From CAYQAJ01 sp964415245 (GTDB taxonomy: Bacteria > Planctomycetota > Planctomycetia > Pirellulales > Pirellulaceae), in assembly GCA_964415245.1 (NCBI GenBank), contig CAYQAJ010000122.1, forward strand, positions 1 through 14,402: a stretch of DNA of 14,402 nt, in the 5' to 3' direction. The notes beneath the pieces were generated by a model. It made no database searches. It had not been told where the DNA came from and worked only from the letters and a program-made list of their open reading frames with translations. Shown here in pieces: positions 1 to 6,762 of this stretch (the stretch's first letter is position 1; the number at the start of each line of letters is the position of its first letter). The translations under genes were made by a program, and so were the position numbers.

Positions 1-1
1 C

Positions 2-1234
2 AACTTTCCCGAGTTCACGGGCCGCACCTGCCCGGCGCCCTGCGAAGGGGCCTGCGTGTTGGGGATCATCGATCCGCCGGTCACCATCAAGAACATCGAG
101 AACGCCATCATCGACCGCGGTTTCGCCGAGGGGTGGATCGTGCCGCACCCGCCCAAGCACCGCACCGGCAAGAAGGTGGCCGTCGTCGGTTCCGGCCCCG
201 CCGGGCTGGCCGCCGCCGATCAGTTGAATCACGTCGGCCACCAGGTGACCGTCTACGAGCGGGCCGACCGCATCGGCGGTTTGCTCATGTACGGCATCCC
301 CAACATGAAGCTCGACAAGGGGGTGGTGCAGCGGCGGCTCGACATCCTGGCCGCCGAGGGAATCCGTTTCGTCACCGGCGCCGACGTGGGCCGCAACGTC
401 GACCCCAAGAAACTCCGCGCCGAAAACGACGTCCTGCTGCTGGCCACCGGCGCCACGCGCCCCCGCGATCTGGTCATTCCCGGTCGCGGACTCAGCGGCG
501 TCTACTTCGCCATGGATTTTCTCACGGCCAACACCAAGAGTCTGCTCGACAGCAACCTCACCGACGGCAACTACGTCACCGCCAAGAACAAGGACGTGAT
601 CGTCATCGGCGGCGGCGACACCGGCACCGACTGCATCGGCACTTCGATGCGGCACGGCTGCGCGAGCCTGGTCAATTTCGAGCTGTTGTCCCGTCCGCCC
701 GAATCGCGCGCTCCCGACAACCCCTGGCCGCAGTGGCCGCGCGTATTTCGCGTCGACTACGGCCACGCCGAAGTCGAGGCCCGCTTCGGCGCCGATCCCC
801 GTGTCTTCTCCGTCATGACCAAGGAGTTCCTGGGCGACTCCGAAGGCAACGTGTGCGGCCTGCGCACCGTCGACGTCGAATGGCGCAGCGAAGGGGGCAA
901 GTTCAGCGTCCACGAGCTGCCTGGCACCGAACGCAACTGGAAAGCCGACTTGGTGCTGTTGGCGATGGGCTTTCTCGGTCCCGAGCACTACGCGTCGGAA
1001 CTGTTGGGCCTGGACCTCGACGAGCGCGCCAACTACCGCGCCGCCCACGGCCGCTTCGCCACCAGCGTGCCCGGCGTGTTCGCCGCCGGCGACTGCCGCC
1101 GCGGGCAATCTCTAGTCGTGTGGGCCATCAACGAAGGCCGCGGCGCCGCCCGTGCCATCGACGAATTCCTCATGGGGAGCAGCTCGTTGCCCGCCCCCGA
1201 CGTAACGCTCGGCACCACGCTGGCGACATATTGA
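2..1234 (+). CDS. gltD: Glutamate synthase (NADPH) small subunit, 5'-truncated by the window
   Basis: The reading frame is open from the window edge (codons in phase with base 2) to TGA at 1232-1234, so only the N-terminus is missing. The product is the FAD- and Fe-S-containing beta subunit that takes electrons from NADPH and passes them to the large subunit, which makes glutamate from glutamine and 2-oxoglutarate in the cytoplasm. Visible evidence: cysteine codons at 29, 41 and 53 form the C-x3-C-x3-C part of the N-terminal Fe-S cluster region. An FAD dinucleotide fold with GSGPAG is at about 188-205, followed by the family block RIGGLLMYGIPNMKLD. A second nucleotide fold, IVIGGGDTGTDCIG, lies at about 602-643, and the C-terminal FAD motif FAAGDCRRGQS at about 1079-1111. 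The large subunit gltB would be expected just upstream, outside the window. Related NADPH-dependent oxidoreductases share this architecture, but the whole pattern fits GltD best. Confidence 0.95.
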   Translation, partial: NFPEFTGRTCPAPCEGACVLGIIDPPVTIKNIENAIIDRGFAEGWIVPHPPKHRTGKKVAVVGSGPAGLAAADQLNHVGHQVTVYERADRIGGLLMYGIPNMKLDKGVVQRRLDILAAEGIRFVTGADVGRNVDPKKLRAENDVLLLATGATRPRDLVIPGRGLSGVYFAMDFLTANTKSLLDSNLTDGNYVTAKNKDVIVIGGGDTGTDCIGTSMRHGCASLVNFELLSRPPESRAPDNPWPQWPRVFRVDYGHAEVEARFGADPRVFSVMTKEFLGDSEGNVCGLRTVDVEWRSEGGKFSVHELPGTERNWKADLVLLAMGFLGPEHYASELLGLDLDERANYRAAHGRFATSVPGVFAAGDCRRGQSLVVWAINEGRGAARAIDEFLMGSSSLPAPDVTLGTTLATY

Positions 1235-1237
1235 GTG

Positions 1238-1256
1238 GGCGCGTGAACGACGCGCC
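1238..1256 (+). terminator. Possible terminator hairpin after gltD
   Basis: A perfect 7-bp inverted repeat (arms ggcgcgt and acgcgcc, 5-base loop) begins 4 bases after the gltD stop codon. No T-run follows, so it could equally be a transcript-stabilising hairpin. The gene on the other side converges on this spot, where a bidirectional stop would make sense. Function is inference. Confidence 0.35.
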
Positions 1257-1316
1257 TTCGTATCGCCGGTCCATTTCAGAAGCCCGTAGCTGCGACGAGA
1301 CCGCGCACCCGCCACG

Positions 1317-2165
1317 CTAAGGACTCGTCCACTTGATCTTACCGTGGTGTGCCGTACCGTCCGGCGTGACCCACACCTTGCCTTCGTCGTCGATGGGAAG
1401 TCCATTGAACCACGAGTACAAAGCTTCCGCAAAAAGTGCGTGGTCTCCTTCGCACAATACACGATTGTACGTTTCGACGAAGTACCCTGTCTCGATGCCG
1501 TCAATGCATTCGTCCGATTCACTCTGCGATTTTCCGAAATCGAGTGCGCAGATCCCCAACTGGCAACCCGAATTAGCCATCATTTGGAGTGGCCGAACTG
1601 CGATGTAATTCTGATGCTGAACGGCGATACAAACAGGCCAATTCAAATACCGAATCTTGTCGTCGAGATTGAGTCGGTTGTCTCCCGCTGCGGACCGCAG
1701 ATAGTCGACGAAAGTCGAAAACTCAACGCCATTCAAAGCAAACCCAAACAATGGGGTGATACTCGCATGTTTCGACGCCAACGCCATCTCGACAAGACTG
1801 CCGTGCACGTTCAGCAACGCTTCGAAGGTCTCTCTGTTTAGCGCTGACTTGACTTCGACAACGGCCCTTGCTTCGCCGCTGTTAACGACAACGAAGTCTT
1901 CCCACCGGTACAACGGCGCTCGGGTGACAGATTCATGAACGAGTATGTCACACTGCCGTGACGTGCTACGTGTGCTCTGGTTATGGACCAAGCCGGTTTC
2001 GACGTGAAAGCGACTCGGTGTCTGGTCGCGAATGAGCCTTCGGACGATTCTCTCACGCAATCCCCCAAGAGAAGCGTTGTGCGTGACGTAGGCACGGGCC
2101 TTCAGGCTCTCGCCTTGCAGTACCATCGCCACGCCACGGCAGAAGTCGGGCTTGTGAAATACCAT
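1317..2165 (-). CDS. DUF6602-like protein with PD-(D/E)XK nuclease-type motifs
   Basis: A 282-residue reading frame converging on gltD. Residues 20-60 carry the helix-rich start typical of DUF6602 (LKARAYVTHNASLGGLRE, then a VETGLV strand). Next come a Q-C-D-I-L-V strand with D73 and a strand ending in the E-V-K triplet AVVEVKSAL (E104, K106). D...E-x-K with this spacing is the core of the PD-(D/E)XK nuclease fold, so DNA or RNA cleavage is possible; substrate and cellular role are unknown. The start is uncertain. ATG at 2163-2165 gives 282 residues, and a second in-frame ATG at 2124-2126 (residue 14) fits the domain start as well; neither has a clear ribosome binding site. The gene is visibly AT-richer than gltD and the ketosynthase genes, which suggests horizontal acquisition. 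No methylase or helicase partner is in view, so a classical restriction system is not supported. Confidence 0.7.
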   Translation of the reverse strand: MVFHKPDFCRGVAMVLQGESLKARAYVTHNASLGGLRERIVRRLIRDQTPSRFHVETGLVHNQSTRSTSRQCDILVHESVTRAPLYRWEDFVVVNSGEARAVVEVKSALNRETFEALLNVHGSLVEMALASKHASITPLFGFALNGVEFSTFVDYLRSAAGDNRLNLDDKIRYLNWPVCIAVQHQNYIAVRPLQMMANSGCQLGICALDFGKSQSESDECIDGIETGYFVETYNRVLCEGDHALFAEALYSWFNGLPIDDEGKVWVTPDGTAHHGKIKWTSP

Positions 2166-2195
2166 GTTTGCAGTTGTGTGCCGGCGGACGAAGTA

Positions 2196-2516
2196 TTAGG
2201 GACCGCTTATTGACTTCGGTGCCTTCCGCCGAGTGGATCTTCGCGCCTTCGCAGCCGAGGGCCGCTTTTTTGCCCGTCCTCGCGTCGTCGCCGCGTATAG
2301 GGTCTCCGGCGCGATGTCGGCTCCGTTCGGCCACGACACCGTGCCGCCGTCGACGAAGAAGCGGCGGAAGTAGTCGAGATCTTTCAGCGGCTCGAATACC
2401 GGGCCCGCGAGCCACGGCCGGAAGTTGAGCGTCCCCTCGACGCCGTCCTGGAACACGACGCGAATGCGAAAGCCCCCACGGTATTGCGCTTGAACGACAC
2501 TCGGCAGGAAGACCAT
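2196..2516 (-). CDS. DUF2442 domain protein with a basic C-terminal tail
   Basis: A 106-residue protein on the minus strand. Residues 14-75 match the DUF2442 pattern: a YRGGFRIRVVFQDGVEG strand pair, a LNFRPWL segment, VFEPLKDLDYFRRF, then the signature TVSWPNGADIAPETLY. DUF2442 proteins are small and often sit beside DUF4160 partners in toxin-antitoxin-like pairs; the biochemical role is not established. Here no DUF4160 gene is adjacent. The DUF6602-like gene starts 30 bases beyond its stop on the same strand, so the two may be cotranscribed. After the domain the protein has an Arg/Lys-rich tail (about residues 78-106) that could bind nucleic acid; this is inference. ATG at 2514-2516 is the only sensible start, without an obvious Shine-Dalgarno. 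Confidence 0.8.
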   Translation of the reverse strand: MVFLPSVVQAQYRGGFRIRVVFQDGVEGTLNFRPWLAGPVFEPLKDLDYFRRFFVDGGTVSWPNGADIAPETLYAATTRGRAKKRPSAAKARRSTRRKAPKSISGP

Positions 2517-2657
2517 GAGCTAATCGTAACGCCACGGCTCGGAGCGCTCCAGGCTCGCATCCCTTGCGAATCACCTTCTGACTTGCGGCACTGAGGAGTG
2601 CCCTGCGCCCAGTGCTTTTTCCAGCACCAGACGAGCGCCGGAAGGAAAAAAGAACAG

Positions 2658-2741
2658 TGCGGTCGAGAGGACTTGAACCTCCACCCTCTTGCGAGGACCA
2701 GGCCCTCAACCTGGCGCGTCTGCCAATTCCGCCACGACCGC
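2658..2741 (-). tRNA. tRNA-Leu (anticodon GAG)
   Basis: Read on the minus strand, 5' GCGGTCG (2741-2735) pairs perfectly with CGACCGC (2665-2659) as the 7-bp acceptor stem, with discriminator A at 2658. The D-arm TGGCGGAATTGGCAGAC is the form typical of bacterial tRNA-Leu. The anticodon stem CCAGG/CCTGG encloses the loop TTGAGGG, giving anticodon GAG (plus-strand 2705-2707), which reads the Leu codon CUC. A long variable arm (class II) and a T-arm with GGTTCAAGTCC follow. The 3' CCA is not encoded. The protein-like reading frames over this interval are artefacts of the tRNA. Confidence 0.96.
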
Positions 2742-2800
2742 GTTTGTGTGGCAAGGAGCTGATCGGAGAACCGGCGGGCGCGGGACTGGTGCGGTGCAAG

Positions 2801-2866
2801 TTTTCAGTGTTCAGTTTTCAGTTTTCAGTTCCGGAACAACTGACAACGGACCACGGACAACTGACA
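2801..2866. repeat. Low-complexity phrase repeats (TTTTCAG and ACAACTGAC types)
   Basis: At 2801-2829 the unit TTTTCAG/TGTTCAG is repeated four times in tandem. At 2836-2866 the words ACAACTGAC, ACGGACCACGG and ACAACTGAC form an imperfect tandem built on the words GGACAACTGAC and its variants. The second block, read on the minus strand, shares words such as TTGTCCGT and TTGTCAGTTG with the spacer before zwf at 12040-12076. Units are too short and irregular to be CRISPR. Confidence 0.75.
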
Positions 2867-3015
2867 CCACACGCACTCGCAAGCGACACGCGACGGACCC
2901 GCCCAAACGGGCCAGTCCCCGGCGGTTTTCCGATCGGCTCGAAACGGGGGCCTCGGGTCAAGTCTAGGTGATTTGCCCCGTGCGTCAAGGCAGCGGCCGG
3001 CGCGGTCCGCGCGCG

Positions 3016-3037
3016 GCTGAATTCTTGCGAATTCAGC
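3016..3037. repeat. Perfect 9-bp palindrome with tetraloop
   Basis: Arms gctgaattc (3016-3024) and gaattcagc (3029-3037) are exact reverse complements around ttgc. A minus-strand RNA would have a GCAA loop, a stable GNRA tetraloop. GC-rich flanks (about 2997-3015 and 3038-3060) are imperfectly complementary, so a longer imperfect stem is possible. It could be a REP-like element or a structured RNA; there is no T-run on either side to make it a clear terminator. Confidence 0.6.
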
Positions 3038-3063
3038 GACCGCCGTGCTGGCGCGGCCAAGCA

Positions 3064-3088
3064 CCAAATCGCAAATCCCAAATCACAA
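3064..3088. repeat. AAATCC-type phrase repeat
   Basis: Three imperfect tandem copies of caaatcnc, within an otherwise GC-rich spacer. It is the same style of low-complexity intergenic phrase as at 2801-2866 and 12040-12130, but with a different word. Confidence 0.65.
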
Positions 3089-3339
3089 GGGCAGACGTCG
3101 CGCTGAATTGCGCAGCGGCGCCATCGTGCAGGGTCGCTACGGGCTCGATTCCGGTCTGTTTGGCCGCGAAAATCGACCAAATTGATCTTGCCGAAAACCC
3201 GGTTTTTCGCGATGGTTTCCGCCCGGATGATGCGGTAACTAGCGACGCGATGCGAACACAGCGTGCCGTCCTCACCCCGGTTGAAGCGGACCACCGCGCT
3301 TGCCGCCGGTGCATTCCCTTGCGAAGGAGTCTACCAGCC

Positions 3340-3600
3340 ATGGATCGCGGTGAACTGGCCCGAACACTGCTCGAAATGCTCGAACAGGAAACCGGCGAAC
3401 AGTACCAGCATCTCGACGACCAGGTGGACCTCCGCCAGGAGCTGAACCTGGATTCCGTCGACCTGGTGAGTTTGCTACTGCAAATCGAAACGCGCCTGAA
3501 CGTCAAGGTCAATAGCACCGAAGTGGAAAGGGTCGAGCGCGTGGGTGATCTGCTCGACTTGGTCGAGGCGAAGCTGGAGTCCGCCTCCCAGGCTGCCTGA
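3340..3600 (+). CDS. Acyl carrier protein
   Basis: An 86-residue protein starting at ATG 3340-3342, chosen because a strong GAAGGAG (3323-3329) lies 10 bases upstream and this gives the normal ACP length; the frame is open further upstream but not protein-like. Residues 36-41 read NLDSVD, the DS(V/L) motif in which S39 would carry the 4'-phosphopantetheine arm that tethers growing acyl chains in the cytoplasm. Helix I (residues about 3-16), an acidic helix II after S39 (DLVSLLLQIETRL) and a C-terminal helix (VGDLLDLVEAKLE) fit the ACP fold. The stop codon directly abuts the TTG start of the next gene, and a complete ketosynthase follows, so it is probably a dedicated carrier protein of this cassette rather than the housekeeping AcpP. 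The final acyl product cannot be read from the sequence. Confidence 0.9.
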   Translation: MDRGELARTLLEMLEQETGEQYQHLDDQVDLRQELNLDSVDLVSLLLQIETRLNVKVNSTEVERVERVGDLLDLVEAKLESASQAA

Positions 3601-4491
3601 TTGGCACTTGTGTCCCACCAAGAGGCTTTGCAAATCGTGAACTTTTGCGCGACGACGACCGCCCGCGTGGTGTTGGCAAGCGACGTGGTGGCATTTGGCG
3701 TCGAGCGGGCGTCCCTGGCCGACTTGCCGCGTCTGCGCCAGGCGCCCGGACCGCTCGCCGGCTGGGAAATCCCGAAACGCTTGCTCCATCGTGCCGACGG
3801 CCAGACCGTGGTCGGGTTTGCCGCCGTGCTGAATGCAATGAACCGGTGGGGGATGCCGGTGGCCCACTTCGAAGAGTGGGGCGTGCTTGCCGCGCCGCAG
3901 TATCCCGGACGCAGCGCCAGCGCGGTCGCTCTTCGCAAGTTCATCAAGAGCGGCGTGGCGGCCATCATGCCCCATATCATCCCGCAACATTCGCTGCACT
4001 CGCTTTCGGGCGCGATCAGTGTGGCGCTGGGCATGCGCGGGCCGAATTTCGGCGTTGGCGGGGGACGGGCGGCTATGGCCGAAGGCCTGTTCGCCGCGCT
4101 CTCGTTTTTGGACGACGGGCCGACTCCCGGTTTGTGGCTCGTGCTTACGCAGTGGGTGCCGGAGCTGGCTCCCGACACCTCGGGCGATGGCCCGGACGAA
4201 TCGGTATGCCACGCCGTCGCCCTGGCGCTCGTTTCACCCCGCGGCGGTGACCTGCAAATGAAGGTGACGGTGCCGGGGGTAGCCCCGGGCCATCCACATG
4301 CCCGACCGGCCTTTCCGCGGTTGGCTAGGGATGAGGATTCCTGCGAGCTTGCCGGAGTCGCCGCGCTGGGTAAACACCTGGACAGCGGGCAATGGTCGGC
4401 GCCCGCGGCAAGATGGCTATGCCCCTCGCTGCCGGATTGTGAGCTGGAATTCCACTTTGCGAGCGAAGCACGAAAGCAGCGGGCGGCATGA
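3601..4491 (+). CDS. Ketosynthase-like protein lacking the catalytic cysteine
   Basis: A 296-residue reading frame that matches the N-terminal half of a beta-ketoacyl synthase (compare PF13723-type KS-like proteins). Residues about 106-172 align with the nucleophile region, IIPQHSLHSLSGAISVALG followed by MRGPNFGVGGGRAAMAEGL. The place where active KS enzymes have A-C-(A/S)-S-G here reads G-G-G-R-A, so the nucleophile is absent. No clear C-terminal KS half with the two catalytic histidines is present. By analogy with chain-length factors and aryl-polyene KS-like proteins it may pair with the complete ketosynthase downstream and shape its pocket; this is inference. The start is uncertain. TTG at 3601 abuts the ACP stop, GTG at 3610 is an alternative, and neither has a good Shine-Dalgarno. 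The 3' end overlaps the next start by 4 bp (ATGA, 4488-4491), indicating translational coupling. Confidence 0.75.
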   Translation: MALVSHQEALQIVNFCATTTARVVLASDVVAFGVERASLADLPRLRQAPGPLAGWEIPKRLLHRADGQTVVGFAAVLNAMNRWGMPVAHFEEWGVLAAPQYPGRSASAVALRKFIKSGVAAIMPHIIPQHSLHSLSGAISVALGMRGPNFGVGGGRAAMAEGLFAALSFLDDGPTPGLWLVLTQWVPELAPDTSGDGPDESVCHAVALALVSPRGGDLQMKVTVPGVAPGHPHARPAFPRLARDEDSCELAGVAALGKHLDSGQWSAPAARWLCPSLPDCELEFHFASEARKQRAA

Positions 4492-5705
4492 CGATCGGCA
4501 AAGAGGCGTGGATCACCGGGACCGGCGCCGTGACGCCGTTGGGCTCCGGCCTTGCTACTTTCGCTCGCGCGATTCTCGCCGGCCGGTCGGGAGTGACGAC
4601 GCGACAGCTCTTGCCGGACCAGCCGGACACGACTCAGATCGTGGCCATGGTCGACGCGATTCCCCGGCCGCCGGGTTGCGATGCGTCCCGGTTCGCGCGG
4701 TTCAATCGACTCGAACAGCTTGGCCTTTCGTGCGCCGCGTTCGCCCTGCAAGACGCCGGTCTGTGGCAAGAGCGCGCGAGCCGGCGGATCGGGCTGGTTT
4801 TAGGCCTGGGCGCCGAATGGCTGCGGCAGTGGGAACTCGATGCGCTCCAAGGCGGCGACCGAGTCTGTCATCCAAACCGCGACGCCGAGTCAACAATCGA
4901 CCTGATCCAAGAGGCGCTCGAGCTCACGGGCCCGGCCATCACGGTGGCGGCTGCCTGCGCAAGCGGCAACTATGCGCTGGCGGTGGCGCGGCGGTGGATT
5001 GAGCGGGGTTGCGTCGATGTTTGCCTGGCGGGCGGTTGCGATCTGATCGCTCCCATGGCCTACGCGGGCTTCCACAACTTGCGGGCCCTTTCGCGGAGGA
5101 CCGATGCACCTCAGGCCGCTTCGCGCCCCTTTGACGTGGATCGCGACGGGTTCGTGATGGGCGAAGGGGGATCGTTGCTGGTGCTCGAGTCGTCGGACAG
5201 CGCCCGTCGGCGGGATGCGCGAGTTTATGCCGAAATGGCCGGTTTCGGCGCCACCAGCGACGCCACGCACATGATTATCCCCAACACCGACCCGCGTCCC
5301 GCCGCCCAAGCGATTCGCCGTGCACTCGAAGATGCGCGGGTCGCGCCCGAGGAGGTGGACTACGTTAACGCCCATGCCACCAGCACCCCCGCCGGCGACC
5401 CTGCCGAAACTCGCGCCCTGCGGCTCGCTTTGGGTTCGGCCGCGGCCCACACTCCCGTCAGCTCGACCAAGAGCATGACCGGACACCTGCTCAGCGGCTC
5501 GGCATCAATCGAGGCGCTGGCGTGTCTGGCCGCCCTCGAGCATCAGGCTCTGCCGCCCACTATTAACCTGGAAAACCCCGACCCCGAGTGCAATCTCATG
5601 CACGTGCGCGGGGAAGCGTATGAGCGCAAGGTACGCGTGGCGGTATCCAACTCTTTCGGCTTCGGCGGCAGCAACACCTGCCTGGTGCTGCGAAAAGTGG
5701 CATGA
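4488..5705 (+). CDS. Beta-ketoacyl-ACP synthase (KAS II / FabF-like)
   Basis: A 405-residue, full-length condensing enzyme that joins an acyl group on its active cysteine to malonyl-ACP with loss of CO2, extending a carbon chain by two. The full catalytic triad is visible: C157 in AAACASG, H296 in NAHATSTPAGD and H333 in TKSMTGHLLSGS (with K328). The N-terminal ITGTGAVTPLG, the DVDRDGFVMGEGG block and the C-terminal SNSFGFGGSN are all family signatures. It overlaps the KS-like gene by 4 bp and is the last gene of the ACP / KS-like / KS set. The housekeeping fabF is usually beside fabD, fabG and acpP; the absence of those and the presence of an inactive partner suggest a secondary or specialised lipid or polyketide role. 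A fabF symbol is therefore not assigned. Confidence 0.92.
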   Translation: MTIGKEAWITGTGAVTPLGSGLATFARAILAGRSGVTTRQLLPDQPDTTQIVAMVDAIPRPPGCDASRFARFNRLEQLGLSCAAFALQDAGLWQERASRRIGLVLGLGAEWLRQWELDALQGGDRVCHPNRDAESTIDLIQEALELTGPAITVAAACASGNYALAVARRWIERGCVDVCLAGGCDLIAPMAYAGFHNLRALSRRTDAPQAASRPFDVDRDGFVMGEGGSLLVLESSDSARRRDARVYAEMAGFGATSDATHMIIPNTDPRPAAQAIRRALEDARVAPEEVDYVNAHATSTPAGDPAETRALRLALGSAAAHTPVSSTKSMTGHLLSGSASIEALACLAALEHQALPPTINLENPDPECNLMHVRGEAYERKVRVAVSNSFGFGGSNTCLVLRKVA

Positions 5706-5736
5706 GGGGCGGCACGGCGGGTAGCGCACCGCGGAA

Positions 5737-6033
5737 TCAAGCACGCGCCTGCCAATTCGACGGGTCTCGCGAGGTGTGAAACACAGCGATGACAACCACG
5801 CGTTCTGGCTTCCGTCGGTAGTACACGCAGTAAGGATACCGCCGCGCTCGTGCCTCACGAACGTCGCCGAACACGATCGGATAGCGATCGGGGTATTCGG
5901 CAATGGTATCGACGACCTTTTGGATCTCCGCGGCGAACTCGACGCCCAAACCAATACGGCGTGCTTCGTACCACAACGCTGCTTCATCAAATTCGAGCTG
6001 CGCCGTGCGACGAAAGACCAGCGGCAGGCTCAT
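5737..6033 (-). CDS. RelE/ParE-family toxin
   Basis: A 98-residue protein with the ParE/RelE-fold pattern. The N-terminal helix pair contains FRRTAQLEFDEAALWYE (residues 8-24), then a helix LGVEFAAEIQKVVDTIAEYP, and a beta-sheet part with ARRYPYCVYYRRKPERVVVIAVFHTSRDP (central Y, R and late H typical of the family). RelE members cut mRNA on the ribosome and ParE members poison gyrase; the sequence alone does not decide which, although the F-x-x-x-A-x-x-(E/D)-(Y/F)-x-E-A start is closer to ParE types. The start ATG (6031-6033) overlaps the antitoxin stop by 4 bp, so toxin translation is coupled to the antitoxin. The stop TCA/TGA at 5737-5739 lies 31 bp from the convergent ketosynthase gene. 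Confidence 0.9.
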   Translation of the reverse strand: MSLPLVFRRTAQLEFDEAALWYEARRIGLGVEFAAEIQKVVDTIAEYPDRYPIVFGDVREARARRYPYCVYYRRKPERVVVIAVFHTSRDPSNWQARA

Positions 6034-6260
6034 GGTTTGGGCAGCTTGGCGAGGGTTTCGGCTTTCACCTGTTCCCAGGCGACGACGTCGTCCGGCGCGG
6101 CGTCGTCCTCGGCGACCCGCCGTTCGAGTTCACGGCGCTGCGCCTCGGTGAGCAATGTTCCCGGTTCGGCGGCAATCGTGTTCCAAATCTCTTGCACGAG
6201 CGCCAAGCGTTCGTCGCGAGAAAGCCGATCGATGCCCAATGACTTCACAGTGGCTGGCAT
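6030..6260 (-). CDS. Addiction-module antitoxin (PF09720-like)
   Basis: A 76-residue protein of the putative addiction module component family: an N-terminal segment up to IDRLSRDERLALVQEIWNTI (the L-s-x-x-E-R-L-x-L-x-x-x-I-W motif, residues 10-29), then a Glu-rich helix TEAQRRELERRVAEDDA and a short C-terminal part AWEQVKAETLAKL that would wrap around the toxin. In this family the antitoxin neutralises the adjacent RelE/ParE toxin and normally represses its own operon. ATG 6258-6260 has a strong GGAGG (plus-strand 6269-6273) 8 bases upstream, which fixes the start. The order antitoxin then toxin with a 4-bp overlap is the usual arrangement. Confidence 0.9.
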   Translation of the reverse strand: MPATVKSLGIDRLSRDERLALVQEIWNTIAAEPGTLLTEAQRRELERRVAEDDAAPDDVVAWEQVKAETLAKLPKP

Positions 6261-6301
6261 GGCAAAAACCTCCGAATCGGGTGCGGATCACAATCCAAGG
6301 T

Positions 6302-6307
6302 ATTATA
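6302..6307 (-). promoter_or_regulatory. Likely -10 box of the antitoxin-toxin operon
   Basis: On the minus strand these bases read TATAAT, a perfect sigma-70 type -10 hexamer, about 40 bases upstream of the antitoxin ATG. No good -35 match lies 16-18 bases further upstream, which would suit a promoter controlled by the antitoxin. No clear operator palindrome was seen. Confidence 0.45.
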
Positions 6308-6442
6308 GCCGAACCCCGCGTCGCTGGCGCACGCGAGCCGTAGGATCCCGCAGTCGCCTACGCCTACCGCAGTCGAATGCTCCAGTGCCTATGAGACGCT
6401 TTTTGCTCGGCATGCAAAGTTTTCGCGGTCGTTGGCGTATGG

Positions 6443-6448
6443 TAGAAT
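6443..6448 (+). promoter_or_regulatory. Possible -10 box before cassette copy 1
   Basis: TAGAAT, one mismatch from the consensus, 44 bases before the chosen ATG at 6493. The equivalent place before the second copy of this cassette has a perfect TATAAT (9127-9132), which supports this reading. A -35 element is weak. Confidence 0.35.
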
Positions 6449-6492
6449 TGAACAATTGGGACGAGCGCGGTTGCCGCCGATGGGTTGAAACC

Positions 6493-6762
6493 ATGCCATA
6501 CGCGAAGTACTCCCCGAAAGAGGTCGAATCGCGGGGCGAACAGATTTACGAGCAGCAGATTCGCCCGAAGGTCGAGGCGGGCAGCAAGGGCAAGTTCGTC
6601 GTCATCGACATTGAAACCGGCGAGTACGAAATCGACGACGACGATTTGCAGGCCACGAAACGGGCGCTGGCCAAGCGAGCGGACGCCGTTCTGTACGGCT
6701 TGCGAATCGGGTACCCAACGGCCTACACCATGGGCGCACACATCGCGACGCGACAGGGATGA
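6493..6762 (+). CDS. Small acidic protein, partner of a retropepsin-like protease (copy 1)
   Basis: An 89-residue protein. I do not recognise a named family, but it is clearly homologous to the 86-residue protein at 9167-9427. Shared features are an N-terminal P-(K/E)-E-(V/I) helix, R-P near residue 24, the block GKFV-x-IDI followed by Y-E-(I/L)-D-(D/E), a charged helix (LQATKRALAKR) and a C-terminal G-R/L-x-G-x-P-x-AY-x-M. ATG 6493-6495 is chosen because it matches the start of the second copy; an in-frame ATG at 6439 would overlap the presumed -10 box. It overlaps the protease gene by 4 bp (ATGA, 6759-6762). The conserved small-first, effector-second order resembles toxin-antitoxin pairs, so it may be an antitoxin-like regulator, inhibitor or substrate of the protease; none of these is proven. 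Confidence 0.8.
   Translation: MPYAKYSPKEVESRGEQIYEQQIRPKVEAGSKGKFVVIDIETGEYEIDDDDLQATKRALAKRADAVLYGLRIGYPTAYTMGAHIATRQG

Larger units (their letters stand above)
2742..3339. other. Roughly 600-bp intergenic stretch with repeats, no confident gene
   Basis: Between tRNA-Leu and the acyl carrier protein I see no protein-like reading frame. Open frames here are Arg/Pro/Ser-rich and merely read through GC-rich DNA or the flanking genes. The interval holds the phrase repeats at 2801-2866 and 3064-3088, the perfect palindrome at 3016-3037 and an imperfect hairpin at about 3191-3210. The promoter of the ACP operon should lie in its last 200 bases, but no good -35/-10 pair stands out. Confidence 0.6.

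Noticed and set aside
2801..2866. CRISPR array
   Set aside because: Units are 7-11 bases, irregular and without unique spacers of constant length; no cas gene is present.
2612..2971. Plus-strand open frame over the tRNA-Leu
   Set aside because: The stretch reading GLEPPPSCEDQALN is the antisense translation of the tRNA, a well-known source of false protein calls.
3053..3167. Possible decayed tRNA: 8-bp complementary ends (gcggccaa at 3053-3060, ttggccgc at 3160-3167) and a T-arm-like cgggctcgattccgg
   Set aside because: No proper D-arm GG, no anticodon stem, T-stem has a mismatch, and the spacing is too long unless the CAAATC repeat is removed. Not enough to call a tRNA.
3033..4769. A 578-residue minus-strand open frame opposite the ACP and KS-like genes
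   Set aside because: It is the antisense shadow of two well-supported plus-strand genes in GC-rich DNA; its composition is Ser/Arg/Pro-rich with no recognisable motif.
4298..5002. Alternative plus-strand frame across the KS-like/KS junction
   Set aside because: It overlaps two genes with clear family motifs and is Arg-rich frame-shift translation of them.
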